64,000 nt of DNA from Arthrobacter horti (GCF_030731045.1 NZ_JAVALS010000001.1:372001-436000), one strand, 5' to 3'; counted from the first letter of the stretch, positions 35,619 through 46,985 are shown. Numbers and translations: made by a program. The notes: generated from the sequence alone by a model not told the origin.

Positions 35619-36986
35619 ATGGCTGAGGACGCCGCGCAGAACCCCGGGCAGAACGCGGAGGGGATCCTGGACGGGGACCCCGCCGAGAGCTTCCTGTCCC
35701 AGTACGGACACCTCCGCCATGCGGAAGGCCCCTACTTCGGTGAGTACGGGGGGCGCTGGATGCCTGAGTCCCTCATCGCCGCGCTCGATGAGCTCGAGGA
35801 CACCTTCACCAAGGCGAAGGCCGATCCCGACTTCCTGGCCGAGATCGCCGAGCTGAACAAGAACTACTCGGGCCGCCCCAGCCTTCTGACCGAGGCCAAG
35901 CGCTTCTCCGAGCATGCCGGGGGAGTCCGCGTGTTCCTCAAGCGCGAGGACCTCAACCACACCGGTTCGCACAAGATCAACAACGTGCTCGGGCAGGCGC
36001 TCCTGGCCAAGCGCATGGGCAAGACCCGTGTGATCGCCGAGACCGGCGCCGGCCAGCACGGCGTCGCTTCCGCCACGGCGGCCGCCCTGCTCGGCCTCGA
36101 GTGCGTGGTCTACATGGGCGCGGAGGACTGCCGCCGTCAGTCCCTGAACGTAGCCCGGATGCAGCTCCTGGGCGCCACGGTCATCCCCGTGACCAACGGC
36201 TCGCAGACCCTCAAGGACGCCATCAATGAGGCGCTCCGGGACTGGGTGACCAATGTGGACCACACCCACTACCTGCTGGGCACCGCGGCCGGAGCCCACC
36301 CGTTCCCGGCAATGGTCCGCTTCTTCCACGAGGTCATCGGCGAGGAAACGCGCGAGCAGATCCTGGCTCAGACCGGCCGTCTGCCGGACGCCGTGTGCGC
36401 CTGCATCGGCGGCGGCTCCAACGCCATTGGCATCTTCCACGGCTTCCTGGACGATCCGGGCGTGGCCATCTACGGCTTCGAGGCCGGCGGCGACGGCGTG
36501 GAGACGGGCCGTCACGCGGCCACCATCACGCTGGGACGCCCCGGCGTGCTGCACGGCGCCCGCTCCTACCTCATGCAGGATGAGGACGGCCAGACGGTGG
36601 AGTCGCACTCCATCTCGGCCGGCCTGGACTACCCGGGCGTGGGCCCGGAGCACTCCTACCTGCACGATATCGGCCGCGTGACGTACGAGCCGATCACGGA
36701 CACCGAGGCCATGGACGCCTTCAAGCTGCTGTCGCAGACCGAGGGGATCATCCCGGCCATCGAGTCATCGCACGCTCTGGCCGGCGCGATCAAGGTCGGG
36801 CGCCGCCTGGCCGAGGGCGTGGCGGATCCGAGCGAACTCATCGTCATCGTGAACCTCTCGGGGCGCGGTGACAAGGACGTCCAGACGGCGGCGGACTGGT
36901 TCGGGATGCTCGACGAGGACGGCAACGTCCGGGGCACCACCCTCTCGACCCGTCACTCCGCCGCGGGTGAGGAGAAGAAGGCATGA
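35619..36986 (+). CDS. trpB: tryptophan synthase beta chain
   Basis: 455-residue PLP enzyme that joins indole and serine. PLP-lysine block is [45 protein letters not shown] and the C-terminal LSGRGDKD cap are intact. An N-terminal extension of about 40 residues precedes the [18 protein letters not shown] start of the core. Start ATG 35619 is preferred (AAGGA 11 bases upstream); GTG 35610 is in frame but too close to that site. Overlaps trpA by four bases. Confidence 0.96.
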   Translation: MAEDAAQNPGQNAEGILDGDPAESFLSQYGHLRHAEGPYFGEYGGRWMPESLIAALDELEDTFTKAKADPDFLAEIAELNKNYSGRPSLLTEAKRFSEHAGGVRVFLKREDLNHTGSHKINNVLGQALLAKRMGKTRVIAETGAGQHGVASATAAALLGLECVVYMGAEDCRRQSLNVARMQLLGATVIPVTNGSQTLKDAINEALRDWVTNVDHTHYLLGTAAGAHPFPAMVRFFHEVIGEETREQILAQTGRLPDAVCACIGGGSNAIGIFHGFLDDPGVAIYGFEAGGDGVETGRHAATITLGRPGVLHGARSYLMQDEDGQTVESHSISAGLDYPGVGPEHSYLHDIGRVTYEPITDTEAMDAFKLLSQTEGIIPAIESSHALAGAIKVGRRLAEGVADPSELIVIVNLSGRGDKDVQTAADWFGMLDEDGNVRGTTLSTRHSAAGEEKKA

Positions 36987-37777
36987 TCGAGTCCAAGGCA
37001 GCCGCCGCCATCGACCGGGCCAAGGCCCAGGGCCGCGCGGCACTCATCGGTTACCTCCCGGCCGGCTACCCGGACGTGCAGGCCAGCATCGACGCCGGCA
37101 TCGCTCTGGCACGCAACGGCGCGGACATCATCGAGATCGGCATCCCGTACTCCGATCCCGTCATGGACGGCCCGGTCATCCAGGCCGCGACCACCGAGGC
37201 GCTGGCCAACGGCTTCCGCGTCGCGAGTGTCTTCGACGTGGTCAAGGGCATCACCGACGCCACCGACGCCGCAGTGGTGGTCATGACGTACTGGAACCCG
37301 GTCATGCGCATGGGCGTGGACGAGTTCTCCCGCCGCCTGGCCGAGGCCGGGGGAGCGGGCCTCGTCACGCCGGACCTCATCCCGGATGAGGCCGCCGAGT
37401 GGATCGCGGCCTCGGACAAGTACTCCCTGGACCGGATCTTCCTGGTGGCGCCGTCCTCCAGCCCGGAACGCCTGGCCATGACGGTCGCGGCGAGCCGCGG
37501 ATTCGTCTACGCCGTCTCTGTCATGGGCGTCACCGGTGCCCGTGGCCAGGTCAGCAACGTCGCGGAGAGCCTCGTGGCCGCCACGCACGACGCCGGCGCG
37601 GAGCGCGTCTGCGTCGGCCTGGGCGTCTCCCGTGCGGAGCACGTCCGCGAGATCGCGGCGTACGCGGACGGCGTCATCGTCGGCTCCGCCCTGGTCTCCG
37701 CACTGCGTGACGGCGGCGTGCCCGCCGTCGAGGCTCTCACCCAGGAGCTCAGCGCCGGCTTCACTCCGGTGGCCTGA
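36983..37777 (+). CDS. trpA: tryptophan synthase alpha chain
   Basis: 264-residue TIM-barrel subunit that splits indole-glycerol phosphate. Catalytic Glu and Asp are in [19 protein letters not shown], and the phosphate site in [15 protein letters not shown] and LGVSRAEHV. Forms the channelled alpha2beta2 complex with TrpB and is translationally coupled to it. A terminator follows. Confidence 0.96.
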   Translation: MIESKAAAAIDRAKAQGRAALIGYLPAGYPDVQASIDAGIALARNGADIIEIGIPYSDPVMDGPVIQAATTEALANGFRVASVFDVVKGITDATDAAVVVMTYWNPVMRMGVDEFSRRLAEAGGAGLVTPDLIPDEAAEWIAASDKYSLDRIFLVAPSSSPERLAMTVAASRGFVYAVSVMGVTGARGQVSNVAESLVAATHDAGAERVCVGLGVSRAEHVREIAAYADGVIVGSALVSALRDGGVPAVEALTQELSAGFTPVA

Positions 37778-37800
37778 GCGGACCGGCTTCCCGGATCAAC

Positions 37801-37847
37801 GCCCCGGTGGCGGCTCAGTTCTTGAGCCGCCACCGGGGCGTTTGCCG
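37801..37847 (+). terminator. terminator of the trp operon
   Basis: GCCCCGGTGGCGGCTCA pairs fully with TGAGCCGCCACCGGGGC around GTTCT, followed by GTTTGCC. Confidence 0.85.
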
Positions 37848-37861
37848 TCGTGGACCCCGTC

Positions 37862-38173
37862 ATGACGAGGGAATGTCATGTAACGGAAGAAAGCATCCAG
37901 AATGCGGAATCGTTCGTCTCAGATGCTGGTCCCCGTGGTACTCTCGCTGAAACACCAGACGAGGCCGCGGACAACGAAGTTCCCGCAGCAGAGACCTCCG
38001 CTGAGGATCCCACCCCCCGATCCGGCGATGCGGACACCATCCAGAAGCCCACCCGCCCGGCACCCGGGGCTGAGAGCCGGCTTCGGCCCGTCACCCTCCC
38101 TGAACGCTCATGCAGCAGACCGGTCCGGGTGTCACCCTTCGTCTGGTGCCCACTGGTGACCTACAATCGCTAG
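37862..38173 (+). CDS. doubtful short ORF between trpA and gltB
   Basis: 103 codons, acidic and Pro/Ser/Thr rich ([28 protein letters not shown]), no family. Codon third positions are much less G/C rich than in neighbours and the C-terminal half reads as noise ([20 protein letters not shown]). Its acidic composition resembles the C-terminal tails of actinobacterial Lgt, which often lies between trpA and gltB, so it could be a relic. A TACAAT -10 for gltB (38162-38167) overlaps its end. Otherwise the 493-bp gap from trpA to gltB holds only the trp terminator and the gltB promoter. Confidence 0.25.
   Translation: MTRECHVTEESIQNAESFVSDAGPRGTLAETPDEAADNEVPAAETSAEDPTPRSGDADTIQKPTRPAPGAESRLRPVTLPERSCSRPVRVSPFVWCPLVTYNR
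38162..38167 (+). promoter_or_regulatory. -10 element for gltB
   Basis: TACAAT, near-consensus, 103 bp upstream of the gltB ATG; implies a leader of about 95 nt. Confidence 0.5.
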
Positions 38174-38270
38174 TGTCAATTGCCTGTTGCGCCGGTCACA
38201 GTGGCCCGCGCACGACAGGGGCCAACGGTGTCCCCTCCATCAGCACGACCAGGAGGAAGGACGCTACGTC

Positions 38271-41200
38271 ATGACTCATACGCGAAACCCGGTTCCCGGG
38301 CCGGAGGCACCCGCTTCCGGCACCGCCGAGAACCCGTTCGTGCGCTTCGCGGCTCAGCCTGAAGCAGGCGGCCTGTATCGGCCCGAGCAGGAGAAGGATG
38401 CCTGCGGTCTCGCCGTCGTCGCCACCCTGCGCGGCGAGCCCGGCTACGACATCGTGGCCAACGCCCTCCACGCACTGCGCAAGCTGGAGCACCGCGGCGC
38501 CGTGGGCGCCGACGAGGGCACCGGCGACGGCGCCGGGCTTCTCACCCAGATCCCGGACGAGTTCTTCCGGGCCGTTCTGGACTTCGACCTCCCGGCCGCC
38601 GGTCAGTACGCCGTCGGCACGGCCTTCCTGCCGGCCGTGGCCGCGGAAGCCGATGCGGCCCGCGCCGGGATCGACGGACTCGCCCGTGAAGAGGGCCTGA
38701 CCGTCCTGGGCTGGCGCGAGGTCCCCGTCCAGGCAGAACTGGTCGGCGCCATGGCACGGGCCTGCATGCCGTTCTTCGCCCAGCCGTTCTTCGCCACCGC
38801 CGACGGCGCCGACGTCGGCCGGGACGAACTGGACCGCCGCGTCTGGCGGATCCGCAAGCGGGCGCAGAACCGCTACGGTGTCTACTTCCCGTCGCTGTCC
38901 AGCCGGACGATCGTCTACAAGGGCATGCTCACCACGGCCCAGCTGGAGCCGTTCTACCCGGATCTCTCAGACACCCGTTTCAAGTCGAAGCTGGCGATCG
39001 TCCACTCGCGCTTCTCCACCAACACCTTCCCGTCCTGGCCGCTGGCCCAGCCCTTCCGCACCATCGCCCACAACGGCGAGATCAACACGGTCAAGGGCAA
39101 CAGGAACTGGATGCGTGCCCGGCAGTCGCAGCTCTCCAGCCCCCTGCTGGGGGACGCGCCGGAGGAGCTCTTCCCGGTCTGCACCCCCGGCGCCTCGGAC
39201 TCCGCCTCCTTCGACGAGGTGGCCGAGCTGCTGTGGCTCTCCGGCCGCCCGATCACCCACGCCGTGATGATGATGATCCCGGAGGCCTGGGAGAACCACG
39301 CCTCCATGGATCCCGCACGCCGGGCGTTCTACGAGTACCACTCGATGCTCATGGAGCCGTGGGACGGTCCCGCGGCCGTGTCCTTCACGGACGGCACACT
39401 GGTGGGCGCCACGCTGGACCGCAACGGCCTGCGCCCGGGACGCTACTGGATCACCGAGGACGGCATGATCGTCTTCGCCTCCGAGGTGGGCGTCCTGGAC
39501 ATCGAGCCGTCCAAGGTGGTCAAGAAGGGCCGTGTCTCCCCGGGCAAGATGTTCCTGGTGGACACCGGTGAGGGCCGGATCATCGCCGATGACGAGGTCA
39601 AGGCCGAGATCGCCGCCTCCAATCCGTGGGCCGAGTGGGTGGAGCACAACCTCATCAAGCTCGACGACCTGCCGGACCGCGAGCACGTGGTCCACACTCC
39701 GGCTTCCGTGAACATCCGTCAGCGCACCTTCGGATACACCACCGAGGAACTCAAGGTCCTGGTGGGTCCCATGGCCCGTACCGGCGCCGAGCCGCTCGGC
39801 GCCATGGGCTCCGACACGCCCGTCGCGGTCCTCTCGGAGCGCCCCCGTCTGCTCTTCGACTACTTCGTGCAGTCCTTCGCCCAGGTGACCAACCCTCCGC
39901 TGGATGCCATCCGCGAAGAGCTCGTCACTTCCATGCGCTGCGCCGTCGGGCCCAATGGCAACATGCTGGACACCGGCCTGATCCGCCAGCCGCAGATCGC
40001 CCTGCCCTTCCCGGTCATCAACAACGACCAGCTGGCCAAGATCGCCAATATGGAAGACCCGGACGGCGGGAAGATCGCAATGAAGGTCCGCGGCCTCTAC
40101 CGCCCCGAGGGCGGTGAGCAGGCCCTGCGCACCCGGATCAAGGAGATCTGCGAGCAGATCTCCGGAGCCATCAACCGCGGGGTGCAGTACGTGGTCCTCT
40201 CCGACCGTGATTCGAACCCGCAGTGGGCCCCGATCCCGTCCCTGCTGCTCCTCTCCGCGGTGCACCACCACCTGCTCCGCAGCGCCAACCGCACCAAGAC
40301 CGCCCTGGTGGTCGAGGCCGGCGATGTCCGCGAAGTGCACCATGTGGCCGTGCTCATCGGCTACGGCGCCTCCGCCGTGAACCCGTACCTGGCCATGGAG
40401 AGCGTCGAGGAGCTCATCCGCACCGGCGACCTCCACGGGGTCTCCCCGGAGGCGGGCGTCTACAACCTCATCAAGGGGCTCGGCAAGGGCGTCCTGAAGA
40501 TCATGTCCAAGATGGGCATCTCCACCGTGGGTTCGTACTGCGGCGCGCAGACCTTCGAGGCGTTGGGCCTGGCCCAGGACCTGGTGGACGAGTTCTTCGC
40601 GGGCACGCACTCCCAGCTGGGCGGCGTCGGCCTGGACGTCATCGCCCAGGAGGTCCTGACCCGGCATCGCTTCGCCTACCCGGAGGAGGGCATCGAGCTG
40701 CCGCACAGCCCCTTGTACGGCGGTGGCGAGTACCAGTGGCGCCGTGACGGTGAGCCGCACCTGTTCGACCCGCAGACGGTGTTCCGGCTGCAGCACTCCA
40801 CCCGTGAGCGCCGCTATGACATCTTCAAGGAGTACACGCAGGGCATCGACGACCAGTCGGGCAAGCTCATGACACTGCGCGGCCTGCTGAAGTTCAAGGA
40901 CGGGCTGCGCGCGTCCGTACCGCTGGAGGAGGTCGAGCCGGTCTCCTCGATCGTGAAGCGTTTCTCCACCGGTGCCATGAGCTACGGCTCCATCTCCAAG
41001 GAGGCGCACGAGACCCTCGCGATCGCCATGAACCGGCTGGGCGCCAAGTCCAACACCGGTGAGGGAGGTGAGGACGTGGACCGCCTGCTGGACCCGGAGC
41101 GCCGCTCCGCGATCAAGCAGATCGCCTCCGGCCGTTTCGGCGTGACGAGCCTGTACCTGAGTAACGCGGACGACATCCAGATCAAGATGGCCCAGGGCGC

Positions 41201-42887
41201 CAAGCCCGGTGAGGGCGGCCAGCTCATGGCCCAGAAGGTTTACCCGTGGGTGGCCCGGACCCGTCACTCGACGCCCGGCGTCGGGCTCATCTCCCCGCCG
41301 CCGCACCACGACATCTACTCGATCGAGGACCTCGCGCAGCTCATCTACGACGCCAAGCGCTCCAACCCCTCGGCGCGCGTGCACGTCAAGCTGGTCTCCG
41401 AGGTGGGCATCGGCACGGTGGCCGCGGGCGTGACGAAGGCGAAGGCCGACGTCGTGCTGGTCTCCGGGCACGACGGCGGCACGGGCGCCTCGCCGCTGAA
41501 CTCGCTCAAGCACGCGGGCGTGCCGTGGGAGCTCGGCCTGGCCGAGACCCAGCAGACGCTCATGCTCAACAATCTGCGCGATCGCGTCGTGGTGCAGGTG
41601 GACGGCCAGCTCAAGACCGGCCGCGACGTCGTCATCGCCGCCCTGCTGGGCGCCGAAGAGTACGGCTTCGCCACGGCTCCGCTGGTGGTCTCCGGGTGCA
41701 TCATGATGCGCGTCTGCCACCTGGACACCTGTCCGGTGGGCGTGGCCACCCAGAACCCGGAGCTGCGGTCCCGCTTCAGCGGCAAGCCCGAGTTCGTGGT
41801 GAACTTCTTCGAGTTCCTGGCGGAGGAGGTCCGTGAAATCCTCGCCGAACTGGGCTTCCGCAGCCTGGAGGAGGCGATCGGCCACTCCGAGTTCCTGGAC
41901 AAGCAGGCGGCGATCAAGCACTGGAAGGCCTCCGGCCTGGACCTGGACCCGATCCTGAACGGCCTGGACTTCGATGAGGACGCGCCGCTGCGCAACCTCA
42001 CCGGCCAGAACCATGAACTCGACCAGCACTTCGACCAGCAGCTCATCCGGCTCTCCGCCGATGCGCTCGAGCGCCGGGAACCCGTCAAGATCTCCTTGGA
42101 CGTGGTCAACACGGACCGCTCGGTCGGCACCATGCTGGGACACGTGGTCACCAAGACCTTCGGCGTGGACACCCTGGCCCCGGACACCATCGACGTGACC
42201 CTGACAGGCACGGCCGGCCAGTCGCTGGGCGCCTTCCTGCCGGCCGGCATCACGCTGCGGCTCGAGGGTGACTCGAACGACTACGTCGGCAAGGGCCTCT
42301 CCGGCGGCCGCATCATCGTCCGCCCGGACCGGAAGAACGTGTTCGCCGCCGAGCGGAACGTGATCGCGGGCAATGTGATCGGCTACGGTGCCACGAGCGG
42401 CGAGATGTTCCTGCGCGGCCAGGTGGGCGAACGCTTCCTGGTCCGCAACTCCGGGGCCACCGCGGTGGCCGAGGGCATCGGCGACCACGGCTGCGAGTAC
42501 ATGACGGGCGGCCAGGCCCTGGTCCTCGGCCGCACCGGCCGGAACTTCGGCGCCGGCATGTCCGGCGGCACTGCCTACGTCCTGGACCTGCAGCCCCACA
42601 AGGTGAATGCGCAGGCGCTGGACAACGGCGAACTCAAGCTCCTGGACCTGGACGAGGAGGACCGCGACATCGTGCTCGGTCTCCTCAAGCGCCACGCCGA
42701 GGAGACCGGTTCCCAGCTGGCCGTCCGCCTGCTGGAGAACTTCGACGACACCGCGGCCCGGATCACCAAGGTCCTGCCCCGTGACTACGCGGCCGTTCTG
42801 CAGACCCGTTTGGACGCACTCGAAGAGGGCCTCGACCCCGATGGCGAAGAAGTGTGGTCCCGTATTTTGGAGGTAACCGGTGGCTGA
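38271..42887 (+). CDS. gltB: glutamate synthase large subunit
   Basis: 1538-residue ferredoxin/NADPH-type GOGAT alpha subunit that transfers glutamine amide to 2-oxoglutarate. An N-terminal propeptide of 44 residues precedes the Ntn nucleophile Cys45 ([13 protein letters not shown]). Domains in order: class II glutaminase (45-440), central domain, FMN-binding synthase with [22 protein letters not shown] and [11 protein letters not shown], [3Fe-4S] cluster in [19 protein letters not shown], then the C-terminal GXGXG helix domain. Start ATG 38271 has AAGGA nine bases upstream. Overlaps gltD by eight bases. Confidence 0.97.
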   Translation: MTHTRNPVPGPEAPASGTAENPFVRFAAQPEAGGLYRPEQEKDACGLAVVATLRGEPGYDIVANALHALRKLEHRGAVGADEGTGDGAGLLTQIPDEFFRAVLDFDLPAAGQYAVGTAFLPAVAAEADAARAGIDGLAREEGLTVLGWREVPVQAELVGAMARACMPFFAQPFFATADGADVGRDELDRRVWRIRKRAQNRYGVYFPSLSSRTIVYKGMLTTAQLEPFYPDLSDTRFKSKLAIVHSRFSTNTFPSWPLAQPFRTIAHNGEINTVKGNRNWMRARQSQLSSPLLGDAPEELFPVCTPGASDSASFDEVAELLWLSGRPITHAVMMMIPEAWENHASMDPARRAFYEYHSMLMEPWDGPAAVSFTDGTLVGATLDRNGLRPGRYWITEDGMIVFASEVGVLDIEPSKVVKKGRVSPGKMFLVDTGEGRIIADDEVKAEIAASNPWAEWVEHNLIKLDDLPDREHVVHTPASVNIRQRTFGYTTEELKVLVGPMARTGAEPLGAMGSDTPVAVLSERPRLLFDYFVQSFAQVTNPPLDAIREELVTSMRCAVGPNGNMLDTGLIRQPQIALPFPVINNDQLAKIANMEDPDGGKIAMKVRGLYRPEGGEQALRTRIKEICEQISGAINRGVQYVVLSDRDSNPQWAPIPSLLLLSAVHHHLLRSANRTKTALVVEAGDVREVHHVAVLIGYGASAVNPYLAMESVEELIRTGDLHGVSPEAGVYNLIKGLGKGVLKIMSKMGISTVGSYCGAQTFEALGLAQDLVDEFFAGTHSQLGGVGLDVIAQEVLTRHRFAYPEEGIELPHSPLYGGGEYQWRRDGEPHLFDPQTVFRLQHSTRERRYDIFKEYTQGIDDQSGKLMTLRGLLKFKDGLRASVPLEEVEPVSSIVKRFSTGAMSYGSISKEAHETLAIAMNRLGAKSNTGEGGEDVDRLLDPERRSAIKQIASGRFGVTSLYLSNADDIQIKMAQGAKPGEGGQLMAQKVYPWVARTRHSTPGVGLISPPPHHDIYSIEDLAQLIYDAKRSNPSARVHVKLVSEVGIGTVAAGVTKAKADVVLVSGHDGGTGASPLNSLKHAGVPWELGLAETQQTLMLNNLRDRVVVQVDGQLKTGRDVVIAALLGAEEYGFATAPLVVSGCIMMRVCHLDTCPVGVATQNPELRSRFSGKPEFVVNFFEFLAEEVREILAELGFRSLEEAIGHSEFLDKQAAIKHWKASGLDLDPILNGLDFDEDAPLRNLTGQNHELDQHFDQQLIRLSADALERREPVKISLDVVNTDRSVGTMLGHVVTKTFGVDTLAPDTIDVTLTGTAGQSLGAFLPAGITLRLEGDSNDYVGKGLSGGRIIVRPDRKNVFAAERNVIAGNVIGYGATSGEMFLRGQVGERFLVRNSGATAVAEGIGDHGCEYMTGGQALVLGRTGRNFGAGMSGGTAYVLDLQPHKVNAQALDNGELKLLDLDEEDRDIVLGLLKRHAEETGSQLAVRLLENFDDTAARITKVLPRDYAAVLQTRLDALEEGLDPDGEEVWSRILEVTGG

Positions 42888-44337
42888 TCCCCGTGGCTTT
42901 CTGAAGGTCCGCGAACGCGAGACCCAGCCTCGCCGCCCCGTGCCGGTCCGCATCATGGACTGGAAGGAAGTGTACGAGGCCCAGGAGAAGGGCGTCCTGA
43001 AGAGCCAGGCCGGCCGCTGCATGGACTGCGGTGTGCCGTTCTGCCATCAGGGCTGCCCGCTTGGGAACCTCATCCCGGAGTGGAACGATCTGGTGTGGCG
43101 GGACCGCGGGGAGGACGCGATCGAGCGCCTGCACTCGACCAACAACTTCCCGGAGTTCACCGGCCGTCTGTGCCCGGCGCCCTGCGAGTCGTCCTGCGTG
43201 CTGGGCATCAACCAGCCCGCCGTGACGATCAAGCAGATGGAGGTCTCCATCATCGATGAGGCCTTCGAGCAGGGCTGGGTCACTCCGCTGCCGCCCACGC
43301 GGCTGACGGGCAAGACGGTGGCCGTGGTGGGCTCCGGCCCGGCCGGCCTGGCCGTCGCCCAGCAGCTCACGCGGGTGGGTCACACGGTGGCAGTCTACGA
43401 GCGCGACGACAAGATCGGCGGCCTGCTCCGCTACGGCATCCCGGACTTCAAGATGGAGAAGGAGCAGCTGGACCGCCGTCTGGAGCAGATGACGGCCGAA
43501 GGCACGCGGTTCCGCCCGGGCGTGAACATCGGCGTGGACGTCACGTGGGAGCAGCTACGCCGCCGGTACGACGCCGTGGTGGTCACCACCGGGTCCACCG
43601 TACCCCGCGACCTGCCGATCCCCGGCCGTGGGCTGGAGGGCGTGCACTACGCCATGGACTACCTGGTGCCCTCCAACCGTGTGGTGGCCGGCGAGCAGCC
43701 GGAAGGCCACATCGACGCCCGCGGCAAGCATGTGGTGATCCTGGGCGGCGGCGATACCGGTGCCGACTGCATCGGCACCGCGCACCGCCAGCAGGCGGCG
43801 TCGGTCACCACCCTCGCCATCGGCAAGCAGCCGCCGAACGAGCGGCCCGTGCACCAGCCGTGGCCGATGTTCCCGAACCTCTTCGAGGTGGCCAGTGCGC
43901 ACGAGGAGGGCGGCGAACGCACCTACCTCGCCTCCACGGTGGAGTTCGTGGGGGAGGACGGCCGCCTGACGGGCGTGAAGGTCGCGGAGACCGAGTTCGT
44001 GGACGGCAGGCGCGTGCCGAAGGCGGGTACGGAGCGGGTCATCCCCGCGGATCTGGTCTTCCTGGCACTGGGCTTCACCGGCCCGGAGCCGTCCGGGATC
44101 ACGGAGCAGATCAGCGCCGAGTTCGACGGACGCGGTAACATCGCCCGGGACGCGGCGTACATGACCACCACGGAGGGCGTCTTCGTGGCGGGCGACGCCG
44201 GCCGCGGCCAGTCACTCATCGTCTGGGCGATCGCGGAAGGCCGCGCGTGCGCGGCCGCGGTGGACCGGTTCCTCATGGGGAGCACGATCCTGCCCGCTCC
44301 CGTGGCGCCCACCGACAAGGCCATCTCGCTTCTCTAG
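42880..44337 (+). CDS. gltD: glutamate synthase small subunit
   Basis: 485-residue FAD/NADPH electron-transfer subunit. N-terminal Cys-rich region binds two [4Fe-4S] clusters ([23 protein letters not shown] and [13 protein letters not shown]). FAD motif [15 protein letters not shown] and NADPH motif [16 protein letters not shown] follow; a C-terminal [19 protein letters not shown] closes the fold. Start GTG 42880, GGAGG eight bases upstream, overlapping the gltB end. Confidence 0.97.
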   Translation: MADPRGFLKVRERETQPRRPVPVRIMDWKEVYEAQEKGVLKSQAGRCMDCGVPFCHQGCPLGNLIPEWNDLVWRDRGEDAIERLHSTNNFPEFTGRLCPAPCESSCVLGINQPAVTIKQMEVSIIDEAFEQGWVTPLPPTRLTGKTVAVVGSGPAGLAVAQQLTRVGHTVAVYERDDKIGGLLRYGIPDFKMEKEQLDRRLEQMTAEGTRFRPGVNIGVDVTWEQLRRRYDAVVVTTGSTVPRDLPIPGRGLEGVHYAMDYLVPSNRVVAGEQPEGHIDARGKHVVILGGGDTGADCIGTAHRQQAASVTTLAIGKQPPNERPVHQPWPMFPNLFEVASAHEEGGERTYLASTVEFVGEDGRLTGVKVAETEFVDGRRVPKAGTERVIPADLVFLALGFTGPEPSGITEQISAEFDGRGNIARDAAYMTTTEGVFVAGDAGRGQSLIVWAIAEGRACAAAVDRFLMGSTILPAPVAPTDKAISLL

Positions 44338-44393
44338 GCGGGCCGGTCACCCGGATTTCAACTGAAACAAATTCTTTAGTACGTGCGACGGAC

Positions 44394-44399
44394 TAGGTT
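44394..44399 (+). promoter_or_regulatory. -10 element of leaderless pyk transcript
   Basis: TAGGTT six bases before ATG 44406, with no ribosome binding site, so pyk is read independently of gltBD. Confidence 0.6.
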
Positions 44400-44405
44400 A
44401 GGTAT

Positions 44406-45908
44406 ATGAGACGCGCAAAGATTGTGGCCACCTTCGGGCCGGCACTGGGCACCTATGAGAAGGCCGTGGAGGTCATCCAGGCCGGCATGAACGTGGCCCG
44501 CTTGAACATGAGCCACGGCGACCACTCCATGCACGATGTCAACTACGAGAACATCCGCAAGGCCTCGGCCGAGCTGGGTGTGGCCGTGGGCATCATGGCG
44601 GACCTCCAGGGACCGAAGATCCGCCTGGGCAAGTTCGTCAATGACGAGAAGCACTACCTGAATGTCGGTGACCGGTTCACCATCACCACGGAGAACGTGC
44701 CCGGCACCAAGGAGATCTGCTCCACCACGCTCAAGAGCCTCACCGAGGACGTCAAGCCCGGCGACACCCTGCTGATCGACGACGGCAAGGTCGCCCTGAA
44801 GGCGCTCACCGTGGACGACGTCAAGGTCGTGGCCGAGGTGACGGTGGAGGGATACGTCTCCAACAACAAGGGCATCAACCTGCCGGGCGTGGCCGTCAAC
44901 GTGCCCGCGCTGAGCGAGAAGGACGAGACCGACCTCCGCTGGGCCCTGGCCCGCGGCGTCGACATGATCGCCCTCTCCTTCGTCCGGGATGCGAGCGACA
45001 TCAGCCGCGTGCACGAGATCATGGAAGAGGAAGGCCGGAAGATCCCGGTCATCGCCAAGATCGAGAAGCCGCAGGCCGTGGAGCAGCTGCACGAGATCGT
45101 GGACGCCTTCGACGCCATCATGGTGGCCCGTGGCGACCTGGGCGTCGAGCTTCCGCTCGAAGAGGTGCCGGTGGTGCAGAAGAAGGCCATCGCCGAGGCC
45201 CGCCGCTGGGCGAAGCCGGTCATCGTTGCCACCCAGGTCCTCGAGTCGATGATCGACAACCCCCGCCCGACCCGTGCCGAGGCCTCCGACTGCGCCAACG
45301 CTGTTCTGGACGGCGCCGACGCGGTCATGCTCTCCGGTGAGACCAGCGTGGGCAAGTACGCGATCGAGACGGTCAAGACCATGGCCCGGATCATCGAGTA
45401 CACGGAGGAGACGGCCCTGGACCTGGTCCCGGCGCTCGGCTCCAAGCCGAAGACCCGTGGCGGCGCCATCACCCTGGCCGCGGTGGAGATCGCCGACCAG
45501 CTCGACGCCCGCTACATCTGCACCTTCACGCAGTCGGGTGACTCGGCCCGCCGTCTGTCCCGTCTGCGCCCCAAGAAGCCGATCTTCGCCTTCACTCCGG
45601 TGGAACAGGTCCGGAACTTCATGGCCCTGACCTGGGGCATCAAGCCGATCCAGGTCCCCATGGTGGGTCACACGGACGCGATGACCGCGCAGGTGGACTC
45701 CTTCCTGAGCGAGGAGAAGCTGGTGGACGACGGCGACCTGGTGGTCATCGCGGCCGGCTCGCCTCCCGGACAGGCCGGTTCGACCAACTCCATCAAGGTC
45801 CACAAGATGGGCGATCTGGCCGATATGGACAAGGCCGGGATGGAAGACCGCCGCGAGCCGATCGGGCCGTGGCCGACCAAGAAGAAGAACAAGAACAAGA
45901 AGCAGTAG
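44406..45908 (+). CDS. pyk: pyruvate kinase
   Basis: 500-residue glycolytic enzyme converting PEP and ADP to pyruvate and ATP. MRRAKIVATFGPA, LNMSHGDH, the catalytic IAKIEKPQAVEQLHEIVDAFDAIMVARGDLGVE and RPTRAEASDCANAVLDGADAVMLSGETS are complete; C-terminal allosteric domain 350-475. The last residues are very basic (PTKKKNKNKKQ), an unusual low-complexity tail. Leaderless start. Followed by a hairpin. Confidence 0.96.
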   Translation: MRRAKIVATFGPALGTYEKAVEVIQAGMNVARLNMSHGDHSMHDVNYENIRKASAELGVAVGIMADLQGPKIRLGKFVNDEKHYLNVGDRFTITTENVPGTKEICSTTLKSLTEDVKPGDTLLIDDGKVALKALTVDDVKVVAEVTVEGYVSNNKGINLPGVAVNVPALSEKDETDLRWALARGVDMIALSFVRDASDISRVHEIMEEEGRKIPVIAKIEKPQAVEQLHEIVDAFDAIMVARGDLGVELPLEEVPVVQKKAIAEARRWAKPVIVATQVLESMIDNPRPTRAEASDCANAVLDGADAVMLSGETSVGKYAIETVKTMARIIEYTEETALDLVPALGSKPKTRGGAITLAAVEIADQLDARYICTFTQSGDSARRLSRLRPKKPIFAFTPVEQVRNFMALTWGIKPIQVPMVGHTDAMTAQVDSFLSEEKLVDDGDLVVIAAGSPPGQAGSTNSIKVHKMGDLADMDKAGMEDRREPIGPWPTKKKNKNKKQ

Positions 45909-45920
45909 TCATCGCTTCTG

Positions 45921-45952
45921 CGCAGGGGCGGTCCGCACGGGCCGCCCCTGCG
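45921..45952 (+). terminator. terminator of pyk
   Basis: CGCAGGGGCGG-TCCGCACGGG-CCGCCCCTGCG stem, 12 bp beyond the pyk stop; no U-tract. Confidence 0.65.
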
Positions 45953-45978
45953 GCGTCTCCACGAGGCACCGGGGGAGA

Positions 45979-46019
45979 ACGACGGCGCCGCTCACCGAAG
46001 AGGTGAGCGGCGCCGTCGT
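45979..46019 (-). terminator. terminator of the ANTAR regulator gene
   Basis: ACGACGGCGCCGCTCACC-GAAG-AGGTGAGCGGCGCCGTCGT, a perfect 18-bp stem, 19 bp beyond the stop of the minus-strand gene and convergent with pyk; likely bidirectional. Confidence 0.75.
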
Positions 46020-46037
46020 GCATGAAAGGGAGGTGCG

Positions 46038-46652
46038 TCAGTTGACCTGGTTGATGATGGTCTCCGCGACCTCCCGCATGCTGAGGCGGCGGTCCATGGA
46101 GGTCTTCTGGATCCAGCGGAAGGCCTCGGGCTCGGTCAGACCCATCTTGGTGGTCAGGAGGCTCTTGGCGCGCTCCACGAGCTTGCGGGTGGCGAACTGC
46201 TCCTTGAGGTCGCCCACCTCCTTCTCCAGCGCCTTGATCTCCTCGTGCCGGGACAGGGCGATCTCGATGGCGGGGATGAGGTCCGCAGGGGTGAAGGGCT
46301 TGACCACGTAGGCCATGGCGCCGGCCTCGCGGGCGCGCTCCACGAGTTCCCTCTGGCTGAACGCAGTCAGCAGCACCACGGGGGCGATGCGGGCCTTGGC
46401 GATCTTCTCGGCAGCGCTGATGCCGTCCATGACGGGCATCTTGACGTCCATGATCACCAGATCGGGACGGTGCTCCTCGGCGAGTTCGACGGCGCGCTGG
46501 CCGTTGTCCGCCTCGGCGACGACGTCGTAGCCCTCGCCACGGAGGATCTCGATGATGTCCAGGCGGATGAGGGTCTCATCCTCGGCGACGACGATGCGCT
46601 TGGCCGGGAGAGAGGTCTCCGGGGCTGGTTCCTGGGCCGGGGATTCGCTCAC
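46038..46652 (-). CDS. pdtaR: PdtaR-type ANTAR response regulator
   Basis: 204-residue regulator. Receiver domain (about 18-135) has the acidic pair in VVAEDETL, phosphoacceptor Asp69 in DLVIMDVKMPVMDG, LLTAFSQ and the Lys of YVVKPFTP. The C-terminal ANTAR RNA-binding domain (about 140-203) reads LVERAKSLLTTKMGLTEPEAFRWIQKTSMDRRLSMREVAE. Acts by transcription antitermination at ANTAR hairpins; partner kinase PdtaS is not in the window. Start at GTG 46652, six bases after AAAGGAG; the frame is open upstream to 46727 but without support. Confidence 0.93.
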   Translation of the reverse strand: MSESPAQEPAPETSLPAKRIVVAEDETLIRLDIIEILRGEGYDVVAEADNGQRAVELAEEHRPDLVIMDVKMPVMDGISAAEKIAKARIAPVVLLTAFSQRELVERAREAGAMAYVVKPFTPADLIPAIEIALSRHEEIKALEKEVGDLKEQFATRKLVERAKSLLTTKMGLTEPEAFRWIQKTSMDRRLSMREVAETIINQVN

Positions 46653-46728
46653 AGGGTCTCCTTTGTGATGGGAACGGGACTCGGGTTCAGGTCTCTGGCT
46701 CCGTTGCCTGAAGGCCCTGAAGGGCAAA

Positions 46729-46759
46729 TTGACGATCTAAGCCTATCGCCCTGTAGAGT
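46729..46759 (+). promoter_or_regulatory. promoter of tRNA-Leu(CAA)
   Basis: TTGACG (46729-46734) and TAGAGT (46754-46759), spacer 19, 39 bp upstream of the tRNA, divergent from the pdtaR gene. Confidence 0.6.
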
Positions 46760-46798
46760 TATCAGTCGTACGCGGGCCTCAAGGCCGCGTCGGTGCCT

Positions 46799-46883
46799 GC
46801 CCGAGTGGCGGAATTGGCAGACGCGCCGCACTCAAAATGCGGTATCGAAAGGTGTGTGGGTTCGAGTCCCACCTCGGGCACCA
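46799..46883 (+). tRNA. tRNA-Leu(CAA)
   Basis: Class II tRNA with acceptor GCCCGAG/CTCGGGC, anticodon stem CCGCA/TGCGG around loop CTCAAAA (CAA), a long variable arm (TATCGAAAGGTGTG) and encoded CCA at 46881-46883. Its 3' side is a common integration point for mobile DNA, and decayed transposase sequence begins about 130 bp downstream. Confidence 0.97.
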
Positions 46884-46950
46884 AATATGCCGTATGCGAA
46901 CAGTGGACATGATCCATGGGCTTGCGGCTTGCAGTAGTTGATGAATGACC

Positions 46951-46985
46951 AAGAGCCTCGTCCTTAGGGACGGGGCTCTTGCTCG
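46951..46985 (+). terminator. terminator of tRNA-Leu
   Basis: AAGAGCC-TCGTCC-TTA-GGGACG-GGGCTCTT, followed by GCTCGTT. Confidence 0.75.

Noticed and set aside
38967..43022. 1351-codon open frame on the minus strand
   Set aside because: Antisense to gltB; arises from the codon bias of the high-GC genome and shows no domain.
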